The notes under the pieces: generated by a model
The model's input: only the letters and a program-made list of their open reading frames with translations
What the model was told of the DNA's origin: nothing
Database searches by the model: none
Part shown: positions 49,822 to 63,136 of the stretch, in pieces
How positions within the stretch are numbered: position 1 is the stretch's first letter
Layout of the letters: every line of letters begins with the position of its first letter
Translations under genes and position numbers: made by a program
Source of the DNA: Macrobrachium rosenbergii
Taxonomy: Eukaryota > Arthropoda > Malacostraca > Decapoda > Palaemonidae
Assembly (NCBI RefSeq): GCF_040412425.1
Contig: NC_089749.1
Span: 10,041,162-10,105,161, forward strand
Reading direction: 5' to 3'
DNA: 64,000 nt

Positions 49822-52800
49822 CATATGTATTCTAAATTTGCTCTTGTGATATTTTGAATTTCAGTTTTATAACCTAATTCATGTAAGCTATAGGGCATTG
49901 TTGTTGTTCCATTGTGATTTATAAATGTATGATTGTATAAAACTTTGTTGACATTAGAGGATGCAGTGTTGCAAAGTAGGGTGGTATACCCAGAACAAGT
50001 TTAATTTTTTAAAGAAGATAATTGTTAGGTTTGTAGAGGTGAACATTTCTTAAGAGTAATGTTTTCAGGGTCTTGTAACATCTTTCCACCTAAAGTAGCC
50101 ATTTCTAAACTGGTACAAATGAAGTCGGGCATGTTCGTTATGGTGCTACCCCAGAAGCACAATTGGGCCGATTTCAGTTTTTCCATTGGTAATGGTTACT
50201 TGGAGCAGAGTTTGGCAGCATGCTAAAAAATGTCAGAGACTTCACGTCATACTACGTTAAACTAAAGACGGCTTCATTAGCTTCCATAGGCATGCATAGC
50301 TTATGATTTTTCTCGTAGAACTTGATGTGAAATTGCCTGTTAGTTAGAGGTACAGGCAAGTTTAGTGTTGTCCAAAATGAAATTTAGCTCATCCCATAAG
50401 GTGCACATATTTTCACTGCTGTATCAAACACTTTATGTGTAGTAAGGACATTAGTCCCTTCATTTGCATGACCTTTATCTTATTGAGGCAGTCCAGATGG
50501 AATCGGACCCAGGCCTAGCAGTGCTAGCAGTTACCTTTGTTTTGCGAGTTGGAAAAATCAGTGGACTATTCTAAGGGTATTGAGCTTCATTTACATGGTA
50601 ATTCTGTTTGTAGTTTTGATGTAGAGAGGCAAATAGATCAGTACCTGTATATGAAAATAGTCTCAGGGATATGGTAGCCTTCTTGTATATTTATTGTAGT
50701 GATTAAGTCCGTTATAGCCACGCCAAATAGAAATTGTTGTCCGCTGTAGAGGCTAAAGTGATCAAAGACATATCATTGTTCTTATTATTGGATTTTAGTG
50801 ACAAGTGTGTGTGTGTCGACTGTAGTGCTTTGCATGTTGTTTCTTCTTCTCTAGTACTCACTGAATATTTGTCCTTAACTCGGTGTATAGTGCGATTATG
50901 CAGAATTGTACAATAAATCCAAACCATAACAAACAATGCATAATTATTAACAAAATGAGTGAAACCTGTTTTACTTGTGATCAGAAAATATTTGGAACCA
51001 TGCCCTATTGAAGTGGTCCACATGCATATCATCTCATGCTCATGTATGCAAGACAACAAATTTTGGGAGTCAATTGGGAAAAATGGTAGAAGATAACACT
51101 AAAGTGTGTAAGATGTAGTATTTTATAAGATGTAATTACTTTCACTTTTTTTTTATTATAATGAACAAACTCTTCTATTTCAAAACAAACATTAGTGAGA
51201 AAGTTTTGGGTTGGTTATTCTTAAAACTTCATATCATTGTAGGATAACATTCTTTGACATATCAAGGTTTCTTACGCTAGACTGTATTTCCAGTTAAAAG
51301 TTGCTGAAAACTGTATTTCTCATATAAATTGTCCTGATGTATTTGTTTCTGATACTTTGGATGTCAATTTTTAAAAAAAGTCACAGCTGGTGGTCTGTCA
51401 AACTATGATTCATCATATCAGAAACCATTGTTAAGCTTAAAGAAGTTTCTTAATACTGCATCTAGTTTCTTCTGAATGTTAATCACTTGTTGCCAGTCAC
51501 GAGACCAACCTTCTGTAAAATTTTTTTTAAAAATTGACACGTTTTGTATAATCCTGTTATCAAATCCACAAAGTAGCTGAATAAAGGTATACTCTCAAAT
51601 CTGCTTTAAGGAATATGCAGCCATAAGAAGTTTGTTGTAGACTCAGTATTTATCATTTAAAGAAATAGGGTATGTCCCATGAATACGTTGTGGTAGTTTG
51701 CTGTAAGTGTAATGTCAATTGTAACTGTGTTAGTAGTTCGTCTGTTCTCCTCACTTGCACGTTCTTGGGTTTTACTTTCATAACTGTAGCTCTGAGATAT
51801 ATCATATACTGTTGCCAAAAATCACAAATAATGTAGTTGTCTGTGTAGGATATTTTCAGGTACAAAAGGAATTCAGGCTTCAAAACTAGTCACTGAGATT
51901 TACAAGCCTTTCTGAATAATATTGTGAAGTGTATGACTACGTTGAGGGAATCTTCAACTTAAGTATGTAATGTGTGTATGTAGAACTTTTTGAATGAATG
52001 CATTCTGCTTATGAAGATATGTAAACAATTTTGAAAAATGTTTTCTCTGAAAGCATTGGAGAAACTGTACATAGACACAAATCTTGTAGTTAGGAAACTG
52101 GTGTATTTCATTATGCAACAGTGCTTTATAAATAAGATGGTGGCACTTGGAAACTCAGTGACATGGTATAAGCACAACCCAATTCATGTCCTTAGAGAAT
52201 AAATCAATTTAGAAACTTTTGTTCCTTGAGAAATGCATCCAGTTTGGCTGTCCAATACTATAGTAGGTTTGACTTACAGCAATACAGGTTACCGAACGGA
52301 TTTTACCTAGCATTTTTGCATATCATTCTGCTTTATGGCCTTAGCAAACCATAGGTTCCTTAGTTTCTGTAATACATATTTTTTAAGATACATGGCATAA
52401 AATTTTATATTAATTGATTGTTATGAAGATAATTTGCTGCAATTTATTTTTTTGGCTGTTAGCACTCATTAAAATATTTTTTTCTAATTGTTTTGAATTG
52501 ACCCCTTAAAAAGCCTTTTACCAGTTTTTAGCTGGTTGGTACAGAAGCTGTGAAGAGTCCCGTTTAAAGGGCATTCATTTGTTAAAAAGGAGAGAGTAAA
52601 TTCAGTGGCTTTGGAAGCCACTGTAACTTTTGCTGTACAGATACTTCACCTTTCAGCAGTAAATATTGCAAACATAACTAATGTCTGTTGCAACATGAAG
52701 TTTCTCAGCATTTGACAAAACTTATCAAAGAAAGTTGGGAGTTGATATTTTGCAAATGTTGGATCTCACTTCTTAAAAGATAGGTAGTAGACTCTCGCAA

Positions 52801-53156
52801 TTCAGTCCTTGCCCTTAATAAGTCGACTTTGTCAAAAGCTAGACTGCAGCCATAGTTGCCAACATTACTCATAGCTGCAGTTACCTAACTTTTGCTTTTT
52901 CTGCTACTGAAGCATCAGTTGGTTGGTGAAACTACCAAATTATGATGCAAAGAGAATTTATGCAGTGGTGGACCACAATCTGCATCGCAAGAATAACCAC
53001 CAAATGTAGCTGAATCAATACAAAGTGGCAGATGAGGAAAATGAAACGTGAAAAAATCCAAAATCAGTGGAGTTGCTCCCATGACAGGAAAATCATTTAT
53101 TTTACAAGACATCTGTCAGCTGATATCACTTCCCAAGAAATTTGTTCATTCTTTAA

Positions 53157-53400
53157 TCTTCAGCTGAAGACACCTCTGGAAAATCAACAGACTATAAACC
53201 CTTAAGAACTCAGCCTGCAAAGAGAGAAGTTATAAAAAAACTTGATAAACAAGCAGGAATAGAAAATAAAACCAAAATTCCTGAATTCAGGTGAATTTGC
53301 TACTTGCTTAAACATTTGGAGATCAGCTGCACTATGTAACTATTCCATAATTTAGTTTTAGCCAAAACATAATTCCAGTAAACTTATTATTAAACATAAT
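53157..53400 (+). repeat. Old dispersed repeat, copy B
   Basis: Collinear with the copy at 4990-5335 (CTTCAGCTGAAGAC, ATCAACAGACTATAAACCC, AGAGAGAAGTTATA, GATAAACAAGCA, GCCAAAACATAATTCC). The family is not identified. Confidence 0.5.
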
Positions 53401-54681
53401 ACTAGAAAATGAGTGTAGCAGCAGCCCCCTTATGAAAGTGGTGAAAGCTGAAACCAGAAAAGTTAAAGCTGGAGAGGTATGGGAAAGATGACCAAATGCA
53501 CTGGATGAACAGTAACAAGCAGAAAACAATGCAGCTGGGTCCAAATGGAAGCAGCAAAGAACCTTGAGTATCATATACAATGTGCTGCACAAGGCACAAC
53601 AAACCAGTATCAAAATCTAGTATATTATCTGTGGCCAGTCCTTCAATCCAACATCCCTTGGCCATTCATCATCCCGATCAATTTTCTGTAGAGAGATTTC
53701 ACAACAAAATTACGAAACAATTCACGAGACTTGAAGCTGTATGACTGCGTAACCCTTACAAGACCTGAAAAACCCTTCTTTACAATGACACACGCCAGAA
53801 TTATCTTGCAGTCTGCCCAAGGAAGGTTGTCCATAAAACGTCAAGCTTAACACCACCAGTGAGTTAGAAGACTCTCCTGTACGGAAGGGCAAAGCAACCA
53901 GCATTTCAGACCCTTCCCCGAGTTACATTCCCATGAATTTTGCTGGTCCTTCCATATTTATTACTGGTGCTAAATGGTATAAAGCACTGAAATCACGTCT
54001 TACTTGCCTGATCTGCCTCAAGTATATCTGCTCTACTGAGGTGATACAGAAATGTGAGTGGTTCAAGTCCTTTCTTCTCCAAACAGTAATAATCATACAA
54101 TTGCATCTTTGTAATGTTGGTTTCCTCAAACAAACCTGAACGCTGAAAAAACCTTGGGAGAGAAATTCAACATCTTTTTCTCAGAAAAAAAAAAAAAAAG
54201 GTACAATAAATGACCGCACTTCATTACTACTTAAATTTTATGATCAAGAGTAGAAAGACAATAGATTTTAACATCAAAACTGAGAAACTATGGCAACAAT
54301 TCCAATACTGTACTCGCCAGGGAGTAACATAAAAACTACAAAATCTAAACAATAACAACTAAGATTAATTTTACCAATTCATAAATTATTTCTCCAGGAC
54401 TGGTACAGCCAAATCCTGAAATGGATATAAAAAGTAATGTATCAACGTAAGAGCTGCTGTCCTCACCTTTCCGTGACGAGAAATTTAATCCACGATGTAA
54501 CCGTGGTGGTGACTTACAAAATAAGCAACTCTGTATATGCATAGATCATATTCCTTAGAAACTCAAACAAGACAGTGAAAATTAATTCTAATACAAAACA
54601 TGCAGCAGTATTTTTAGATGTTTTACCAAAATCCTATTTCCTTAGTTTAAATATTAAAAGCCTTTTGAACAACGTGCCATC

Positions 54682-56270
54682 TTAGTCGACGGACATGGAA
54701 TCGTCCTCGTCTTTATCTTGATCTGTGTCCTTGTCGGCTTTCTTTTTCTCCTCCTCTTTCTTGCTGCTGCCTTCGTCACTGCTTTTCTTCTTGCCCAATG
54801 CCTGCGAAAAGAAATGAATACAAATATTTCCTTGAAAATGCATGCTTAATACAATCTATAAAGTGGTACTGATAAAGGCCTGGGAGCCAAAGCTGTTAAA
54901 AAATCTGCTTTTGAAGATGATTTCTCACAGGCACACAATATGGCTTTACAAACCTTCATGCTTGTCAGTACCAATGCTTTAAAAGGTCTTAAATCATCAA
55001 ATACAGTAGTACACAGGCTGTCCTGTTCACCACCTCTACATTATACCTTGTACATCACTTTGGAGCTTTGAAGCTTAGTGATCTTAATGATGATATTAAA
55101 TTTATATTTAACAAACCTACAGCAGAACAGAGTACAGCATTTTGAACTTCTTAAAGAAAATGTAATACTTAAAATGAAAATCTGATCTGAATGAGTCTGT
55201 CAATGAAAAATTGAGATATGGTAAACTGTAACTCAAACAATAAGAGTAAATCTCCAGTATAAAGTTCTTAAGTTTACAAAGAGCTGCAATGCTCCCTTAA
55301 GGTGTCATGATTTTGTCAAGTACTTTACGCAGACCTGATACTCTAAAATGTAACATTCCGATCCAGCAAGAGCACAGTGCAAAATTACTCTGAAAGATCA
55401 AACTTCTCCACTAACCTTGATGAAGGCTTCCATATCACAAGACGAGGCAGCCAGGACAGCGTCTTCACCTAAACCAAACTGATTAATGAGGGGGCCCAAC
55501 TGGCCAGACTGTAATGCACTGCTGAATAAACTAACAGCCTGCTGGAACTGGGGAGAGGTCACCGTTCCACGCAGCTGCTCGGTTGGAGGAAGTTCATCAG
55601 CAGTAGCAGGTAGGTATGGTTTGAGGGCATTCACAAAGTTTTCATTTGTTAAAATAGGTTGAAGGGCCTCGGCAGTCATGGCCGAGCTGAGGTCCACTGG
55701 TAATCTAGGAGAACCTGATGCATCTGGAGGTACAGAGATTCCTGAGAGAATATTCTGCAAATCAGACAGCTGGATAGGGTGGACACTGCCCGGAGCTGGC
55801 GTGGTACTGCTGCTCTCATTACCACTCCCAGCCCGGGTAGAATCCTGGGCAGGGGTAGGGGCTGGTGTTGGAGTGGTGGTAGCTGCAGGAGTGGTTGAGG
55901 CCGTGGTTGTCGCCGAGGTGCTATTACTACCACTGCTACCGTGACCACCACCACCACCACTTCCACCCGATCCAGGTCCAAGCAGATTGGCTAAACTGGA
56001 CATTCCACTACCTAATATTTGCATCAACTGCTGCTGGCTGATGTTGCCAAATAAATTCTGGATGTCAGAGTCCCTGAGGTTAGATATGTCATTGCTCAAA
56101 ACTTGGTTGGGGGTTGACCCAGTCGATCTCTGGGAACCTGGGGCTGGGGGATTGTTGATGAGCTCATTCACTTTGCGTGAATGTTCTTCATCTTTGTCGG
56201 TTTTTGGTTCCTGGGAAAAAAGTATACACGATAAGTCAATGAATGTGACACATTACAATGATATTATTTG

Positions 56271-56330
<60 letters not shown>

Positions 56331-59300
56331 CATAAAATCATTTCATCACTGATGTTAAACTTAAGTTACTTAATAGCAAAACAAATGACTGTATGGAATG
56401 GGTGACAGGAAGGCCTATATAAAATTTACTTGAAAGGTGAAAAACATATTGGCTTAAGTATTTAATGATAAAACTCATTATAGTATTTTGTAAAAAGACC
56501 GCTTACCTGCATCCAGAAAAAGAGTTTTCTACTTGAAGACTTAAATTTCAAGACATAAACTCTTCCAGTGGTGCACTGAGGTACTCGTTTGTATTCGCAG
56601 TCATCAGGAAAGATTATTAGGTCCTGGAAGCATTAAAAAAATGTTAAAAGTAAATATATTTATTGAAATTATAATAGAAGAATTATGTAACCTTTTCAAT
56701 ATATGCTAACTCCAACTACAAGATAGCATACTGAAACAATGTTACCTTTTGAAAGAATTCAAAAAGTAACAGGCAGAACAGAATCTATCAGAAACTTTGG
56801 TTATCAACTTACATCATCAATTCTCAGAAATATCTTCCATAATATTAAAAATTACTGTACATAAAAAAAGATATAGGGTAAAATATAAGCTCACTTCCTC
56901 GACTGTTCCCGTAGTCCTGTCCTTCCAGCAAAAGTGCATAAGCGAATCATCTGCCTGGTACAAGTACACCTGGCCCTTCCTCTTGTCTGGATGGACCATT
57001 TGACCTTTAGTGTACATCTTCCCAGCCTGTAATAAAAGAAGCCCATTTACAAACAGAATTATATGGAACTTTTGAAAATACTTTGCATGTTAAATACTGT
57101 ACTGTGATTTCTTAAGAAAAACTGTACACTGCATAAACATACAAACCTTGCAGTCTTTAAATGAATATACCTTTCACAGCAAGCTGGCTCAGTCACTGAC
57201 CCTAAAGTAATTTGTATTTTTCATAGGTATGCAAGTTGGAATGGCTGTTGAACTTGGTATCAAGGTCAATAACTGGCAGCTATAAGAAATTAGAGGAGGA
57301 AACCCATCACTAATGCCACAGGGACAAGCAGGGTGGTTGAGGTGGGACTGTGATGAAAGGTTCTGGTTTGTATACTTAAGGCAAAACAAAATTACTTCAA
57401 AAATTTCATGTTTGTTCCTGCAGGAAAACACATCATTGCCTTTTATATAGGAGACCTCCTCCTTAGGAGCAAGATTGTTCTTAACTTCCACTGCAGAGGA
57501 GACCACCTAGCACTCTAATTCTGGGCAAATTAACATAGTAACAAAAAGTAAGCATGGGAAGCAAGGTTCATGAGTGTAAGAGGACCATAAAGGATCTACA
57601 GTGAAACCTTTAAAATTTTACAGATTCAGAATGGGGATGCATACCACACCCTCGAATAGCTAAAATGCTGGTGCTTATAGAATACTTAAAACCCAATCTA
57701 AAAACACTTAGAACTGCCCATTTTGATAGTTTAAACACAAAGCGTATATAACGCAATACAGGCGAGATCATTTGAGAAATTTACAATCTACTGTACGTGA
57801 TTTTTTTTTTGTTTAATCCCTGAGGGGCTGGTATTAAACGTAAGGCATCCAGCGGGGTTTTTGCCATATTCAACACTGTACCAGAGCCTTGGGGATTAAA
57901 GCAAAAATCACATACAATGCAGTATGTTTGAAATTTTCCATAATCTCAGTAAATGTCTCAAATTACCTCACCTATACTGTATTATACAATCCCTTTTCTA
58001 TATTGGTTAACCAAAAAATTACAGTAAACCCCCCCATATTCACAGGAATGCGTACCACACGGCCCCCGCGAATAGTTAAAATCCGCTAATACTTAAAAAT
58101 CCTCTAAAAACACTTAGAACTGCCTATTTTGATAGTTTAAACACAAGAAAAAACCCTCTAAAAATGCTTATACCTGAGTATTTTAATAGTTTTATCACAA
58201 AAGTGCATTTAGTCATGAAAATATGAAAATACAGTAATTAGTGAATATTTCTCAGTGAAAAATACTGCGAATGGGCGAATTTTCCGCAAATAATGTTCTA
58301 ACAACGCTTCACTGTCGGTCTACAATCTTAGCTTCAGTACCACACTATTATGACAGGTTCAAGATTCATCAACTTTCATGGCAGTTGAACTGTGTTAAAC
58401 GCGAAGCAACTGCACATCCGAATGTATATGAATGCTTTTTTTTTTTTTTTTGCTAAAATTACCAAACGGCCTAATTCACCCAAATGTAACTTTCCCTTAA
58501 CCTAACCTTTACCTAGGGCACTGTGACCTAACATAGTCTGAGGGGGTTCCACCAACCCTGTTCTGTTGAAATTTCGGGGATTTTTGGTCATTTATGCGAT
58601 CGTTTAAGGTAAATCTCAAGACCACTAACGCAGCCTGTTCCCACCAGTCGCTGACTGGAATACTTGTCTTTTGTTTTCGTCTAAATTTGTGTCTTGTTTA
58701 AGCTTTTAATTACTGTCTTTTATATTTTTACGTTCACCATTAAGGGACTGGTAGTAAATAGAGTGCCCATTTGGTACGTAAACCAGTAGTTACCGATCCA
58801 GAGTGGAGCAGTAGGCCCAGTAGTCTTCAGTTTCAATTCGGGTCGTTTTGGCCATAAGTCATTCAGGCCTTGAGCACTTTTACGTGCAAAATGGGCGCGT
58901 GATTAGTACCAGCCCCTTGGGATGTATGAAAAACATAAAATAATGATGGAAAATACCACAAACGTAACGTCTTACGTTGTTTCGGATACTAGGGCCTAAA
59001 TGACTTATGGCCAAAACGACCAGGACCAGTATGTCTGAATATGACTTCTTGTAGGTTTCCATCTAGTACTAGACTAGACAATTATTACATAGGCAGCAGT
59101 TATGCTGAAGCTTTTATATGATATATATTACAAATGCCAAGCTAAACCTTAACCTAATTTCCAAGAGTTCGGGAAGACTAGGCTGTATTATTTTTGGCTG
59201 TAAACCTGTTAGGCCGTTACAACTTTAGGCAATGTGAAGTATAGGCCGTAAGAGAAGGAGGAAGCTCCTTGGGACACAGTGTTTAGTACTAGCCCTTCAG

Positions 59301-60892
59301 GGATGAAAGTATTATTTAAGGGCAATCCCTGGTTTATGACGGGGGTTCCATCCTGACGCCACGTCATAACCCAAAAATCATCGTAACTCGAAATATTGTC
59401 GAAAATCGTAAGAAAGCCTTACTTTTAATAATTTGGGTTTCTTGTAAACGACGTAAACTGCATTTTATCGAGTCGTTCATCAAAACCCTCCAAATTTTTC
59501 ACCATTCTGCTCTTTTGGAGCCATATTTCGGTAAAATTTTAGAAAGAGGGACCAGCCCAAAATGACATGAAAATATGTTTTTCTAGGTGATTTGATGTGT
59601 TTTTCACGAATATCACCTTTATTTTCCTCGGAAATTAACGGTTTTAGATTTACTCAGGCACCTACAGTTTCCGGGCCTACTCGACCACGACCGAAATCGT
59701 GAAGAACACCAAAACCAACATGTCGCCCCGTTTGTGTGCTGTCAGTAGGTCGTATGAACCTATTCGCGCTAACCGCATATTTAAAGATTCCTGGCAAGCT
59801 ACCTATTATTGGATTTGGTGTTCTTCCGCGATTTCCTCGGCTCGGCAGTCGAGGGGCCGGGAAACTGTAGGTGCTCCGGTGTAAAGTCTAAAACCGTTAA
59901 TTTCCCAGGAAAATGAAGGTGATATTCGTGCAAAACACATCAAAATCACCAGAAAAAACATATTTTCATGTCATTTTGGGCTGGTTCCTCTTTCTAAAAT
60001 AATACCCATATTTCTTCCGTCGGCACCGTAAACCTGGAACACGCGTCGTAACCTGGGAAATAATTTTCGATGAATATATTTGAAGAGCGCCGTACGGCGA
60101 GCCCGTCTTAACCCGAGGATTGCCCGTACACCCATTTCGGCCGTTCGCATGTTACTGCCTACATGACTTACGGCAGAAACGACCCATTTCCAATATGTAA
60201 TATAAGCTATTAAAGAGTAGGCCTATCCTCTTTGACTAATTTCAAGGATTCGGTGAACGACCTTCCTAGCCAATCCTGGCCTGCTTTATAGCCATCGGTC
60301 TCCTTATGCAGGAAAAGATTCTAATTTTTAATTAGATGCATTTTATATTAGTCTCTGAGGCCAAGGAGTCTAGACTGTGCCTCGATATAGGCCTACGAGT
60401 TAAAAGCCTCAAGAGGCCAACGAGAGTAACCTGTAGCCTATGACCTAATCTCCCTAATCAAGAAACACTTCTATTTTTCGTTTTATGATTTCTATATTAA
60501 AATTACGGCCAAATAATCGTTATTAAAAACGCCAGGCCTAGACTAATCCTACGATATAGGCCTACGAGCCAAACGACTTAAAGAGGCCGAAGTAACCTAG
60601 GCCTAACCTGTAAGTTTAAAAATTCGACAACAAGCAGTAAAATATTCTATAATAAATAAAAATACAGCCAAAATTACCCTAAATTCAACGGAATTATAAA
60701 AACCCAACGGCCTAGAAGACCCTATAGGCCTAGAGTCGCACGACTGACGTAACCTAGACCTAAACCTCAGTAAAACATCCCACACCGTTAATTATCCCCC
60801 CAAAAAAATTAAATAACGGCTCCACTCACCCTGAATTCAACCAGATTTTTACTGGATGACCTGGCACTGCCTCCAAATAACGCCGACGACAT
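54682..60892 (-). CDS. ADRM1: ADRM1/Rpn13, proteasomal ubiquitin receptor
   Basis: Minus-strand exons: 60892-60830 (ATG at 60892), 57026-56895, 56623-56507, 56210-55416, 54801-54682 (TAA); all introns are phase 0 with GT-AG ends, giving 408 residues, almost the same as human ADRM1 (407). Residues about 15-125 form the PRU domain ([58 protein letters not shown]), which binds ubiquitin and docks on Rpn2 of the 19S particle. A Gly/Ser/Thr/Pro linker follows, then the DEUBAD region (about 260-375), which binds and activates UCH37/UCHL5, and a Lys/Asp/Glu-rich tail ending MSVD. It should be constitutively expressed in cytosol and nucleus. No defect is seen. Confidence 0.95.
56275..56328. repeat. 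GA microsatellite in an ADRM1 intron
   Basis: (GA)n about 65 bases upstream (in gene direction) of the acceptor for exon 56210, forming a CT-rich tract on the coding strand. Confidence 0.9.
57600..58300. repeat. Two copies of a repeat with a TTCGCGG-type start
   Basis: Segments at about 57600-57760 and 58022-58300 share GCGTACCACAC, CGAATAGTTAAAAT, AAAAACACTTAGAACTGCC and TATTTTGATAGTTTAAACAC. The starts (ACAGTAAACCCCCC...ATATTCAC) resemble TIRs of pogo/Tigger-type non-autonomous elements, which is inference only. Both lie in ADRM1 intron 1. Confidence 0.45.
58841..59021. mobile_element. Foldback element with about 29-bp TIRs
   Basis: GGTCGTTTTGGCCATAAGTC at 58841 is matched in reverse complement at 58993-59021. 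The interior shares a GATTAGTACCAGCCCCTTGG block with the elements at 2926 and 59270. A diverged copy of the right arm is at about 60158-60190. Confidence 0.5.
59320..60125. mobile_element. 806-bp foldback transposon with long inner arms
   Basis: The termini GGGCAATCC (59320) and GGATTGCCC (ending 60125) are inverted. Inside, about 140-bp arms at 59541-59680 and 59855-59995 are reverse complements at high identity. The loop has no coding sequence. It is inserted in another repeat (see findings) within ADRM1 intron 1. Confidence 0.6.
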
Positions 60893-63102
60893 CGTCAGGG
60901 GGGTGTATACGACTCTCTCGACTCCTTTACGTGACTCAAGTGACTCAACACTTTCGGCAGTGCGTCCCTTTCACTCCTTTCTTCGGGGGAGGAAGAAGAA
61001 GGTAAACATTCGACTATGGCTTTCTCCTCCATCGCCTCCAAAAACCTTCTTTTTTCCCATTATTTATGGATTTGTTTGAGTTTTTTGGAGTCTGAAAAAT
61101 CGTATTTAGCTTTTTTGATTTAATTGCGGTGTAATTTTTAAGGTATTTCTAAGCTTTGCTTAGTCCGGCGTTAGGATCTCGGAATGGCATCTTTCGCTTG
61201 AATGTCGAGTTTTGTGCGTTTTTAAGAAGCTAGAAAGTGATATTCGGTTTGTTTAAGTAAAGGTTTATGTTTTTTAAAGGGTTTCTTTAGTTTTACTTAG
61301 TTTGCCGTGCAAATCCGAGCGTAGCATGAGCGGAAGGAAATCATAGATATCAAATTTATCGTCGGATGTCACGTAGTCATGCTCAGAGCGGAATGAGGCT
61401 GTTGAAATTGGTTTTTATTGGTTTTTTTTGTTCAGTTGGTGAGTCTGGTCGTTTGTTTGAATTCTTTAAAGTATTTAATGGTGGTTTATGACAAAATTAA
61501 AACATCAGAGCCATTTCAAAAGCCAAATAAAACAATTGTAAGACGTCGACATTGCAATCGTGGAAGTTCTGAAGGAATGGTTGATCATCTGTTATTTGTA
61601 ATGCGTGTAATAGTTACTGCAAAATCACTTCAGATCTCAAATACAACGAAATTAATTTCTTTCTTTCCCATTTCTCTCTCAACTTCATCATAATTTTTGA
61701 TAGAAGGTGCACGATATATTCACTCTAAACTTCGATAGAATATTTAAAATATTAAATTCTTTTTAGTATTTTGGGTAAATCAGTGAATAACCAAGATTAA
61801 AAAAAATACTTTATCTATATAGTATTCAGGATATGCATATGGATGCATAAAGAGAATGAAATCTTATCCACAAGAATTTGGACGTGCTTAGAGGTATGGC
61901 GTTTACAACGCTCCGTGGCTACTCCGCCATTGAGAAAAATTACTTTCAATGGTGTTCGAAATCTGCTTTAAAGAGTGATTGGATGCTGTGTGGGCTTCTG
62001 TCCTTGTCTTTCCATAGACAATACTTTATATATACCTCAAAAGTATGCCTTTATCCCTTGCAACAGTGATAAACGTCAAACTTCACTTTTCCACTGATAT
62101 CGCAAAAATTACTAGATTGAGTTTAATGGTTTCTTCAGAGAGGGGACCTAAACTAGAAAAACATTATTCCTCCGTTTTATAAGCTTCTCAAGATCGTCTC
62201 TGATTAAAAAAGTAAACAGATTTTCAATTTCTCAGATAATTTTAAAGAAATATACAGTGCTTCACATTACAATCAAAATCATCCCATAAGATTTATTTGC
62301 GCCCAGCACACCATCAATTAGTCTTATGATTTATTACATAGCATTTGAAAAAGTAAGTTGTTATAACAGTGCATATACCAAAAGAAATCAGCCCAATAAT
62401 TGATGCCTTTCAAAATAGAATTCATACTCCTTAGTGCTTTCTTATGACAATCTTCATTTTTTTATAAACACCCATGTGACTGATAGTATCTTGTGTGCAT
62501 ATCGTGCGCCGTTCACCACTCGTGTAACATCGCACTTATCGTTATTGATTTACTTACTTATTGATTGATTGATTGATTGAGTGATCGATCGATTGATTTG
62601 CAATCTCTCTGCCTCACTCTCTCGTATCAGTTTCTCACGCTCATGCAAAAACGGGAAGGAAACTGACTTTTACGATTTTGGTGAACTCTGGTTTTAGACC
62701 TATCTCGATCTGTTCATACATTAGTACATTATATCGACTCTGCTGGTAAAACCATGGTGATTATTATTACGTAAACAGTCTTTCTAATAAGATAAACATT
62801 TATGTAATGATTTAAGTTATCATTAGAAAATCAGTTTGTAATTCTGTTACTGTGAATAATGTCATTGTTCTTCCTGATGCAACGTCATTACGTTGAATGG
62901 TGCTTAAGCATTCAGTATGAAATTTCAGTTTATTCAATGCACATTCATTATATTCAGTGAATGGGCAGAAATACGTACAAGTGTAATATATGAATATACT
63001 GTAATCTCCAAAGGGTTTTAAAGCTTCTTTTTATTGTTGATAGAATATTATTTCTCACCCACAGTGCCTAAACCTCACCCCCAACCAGTTACACACCCTT
63101 CA

Positions 63103-63136
<34 letters not shown>

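Larger units (their letters stand above)
47400..54680. other. Intergenic between convergent GASZ and ADRM1
   Basis: Contains the GASZ 3' flank, the gag-like remnant, the MITE at 49512 and the repeat at 53157. The rest (49850-53150 and 53660-54680) is A/T-rich with no gene I can support. Confidence 0.5.

Noticed and set aside
61418..61693. 91-codon plus frame upstream of ADRM1
   Set aside because: No domain, no homologue recognised and no exon chain; length is within chance for A/T-rich sequence.
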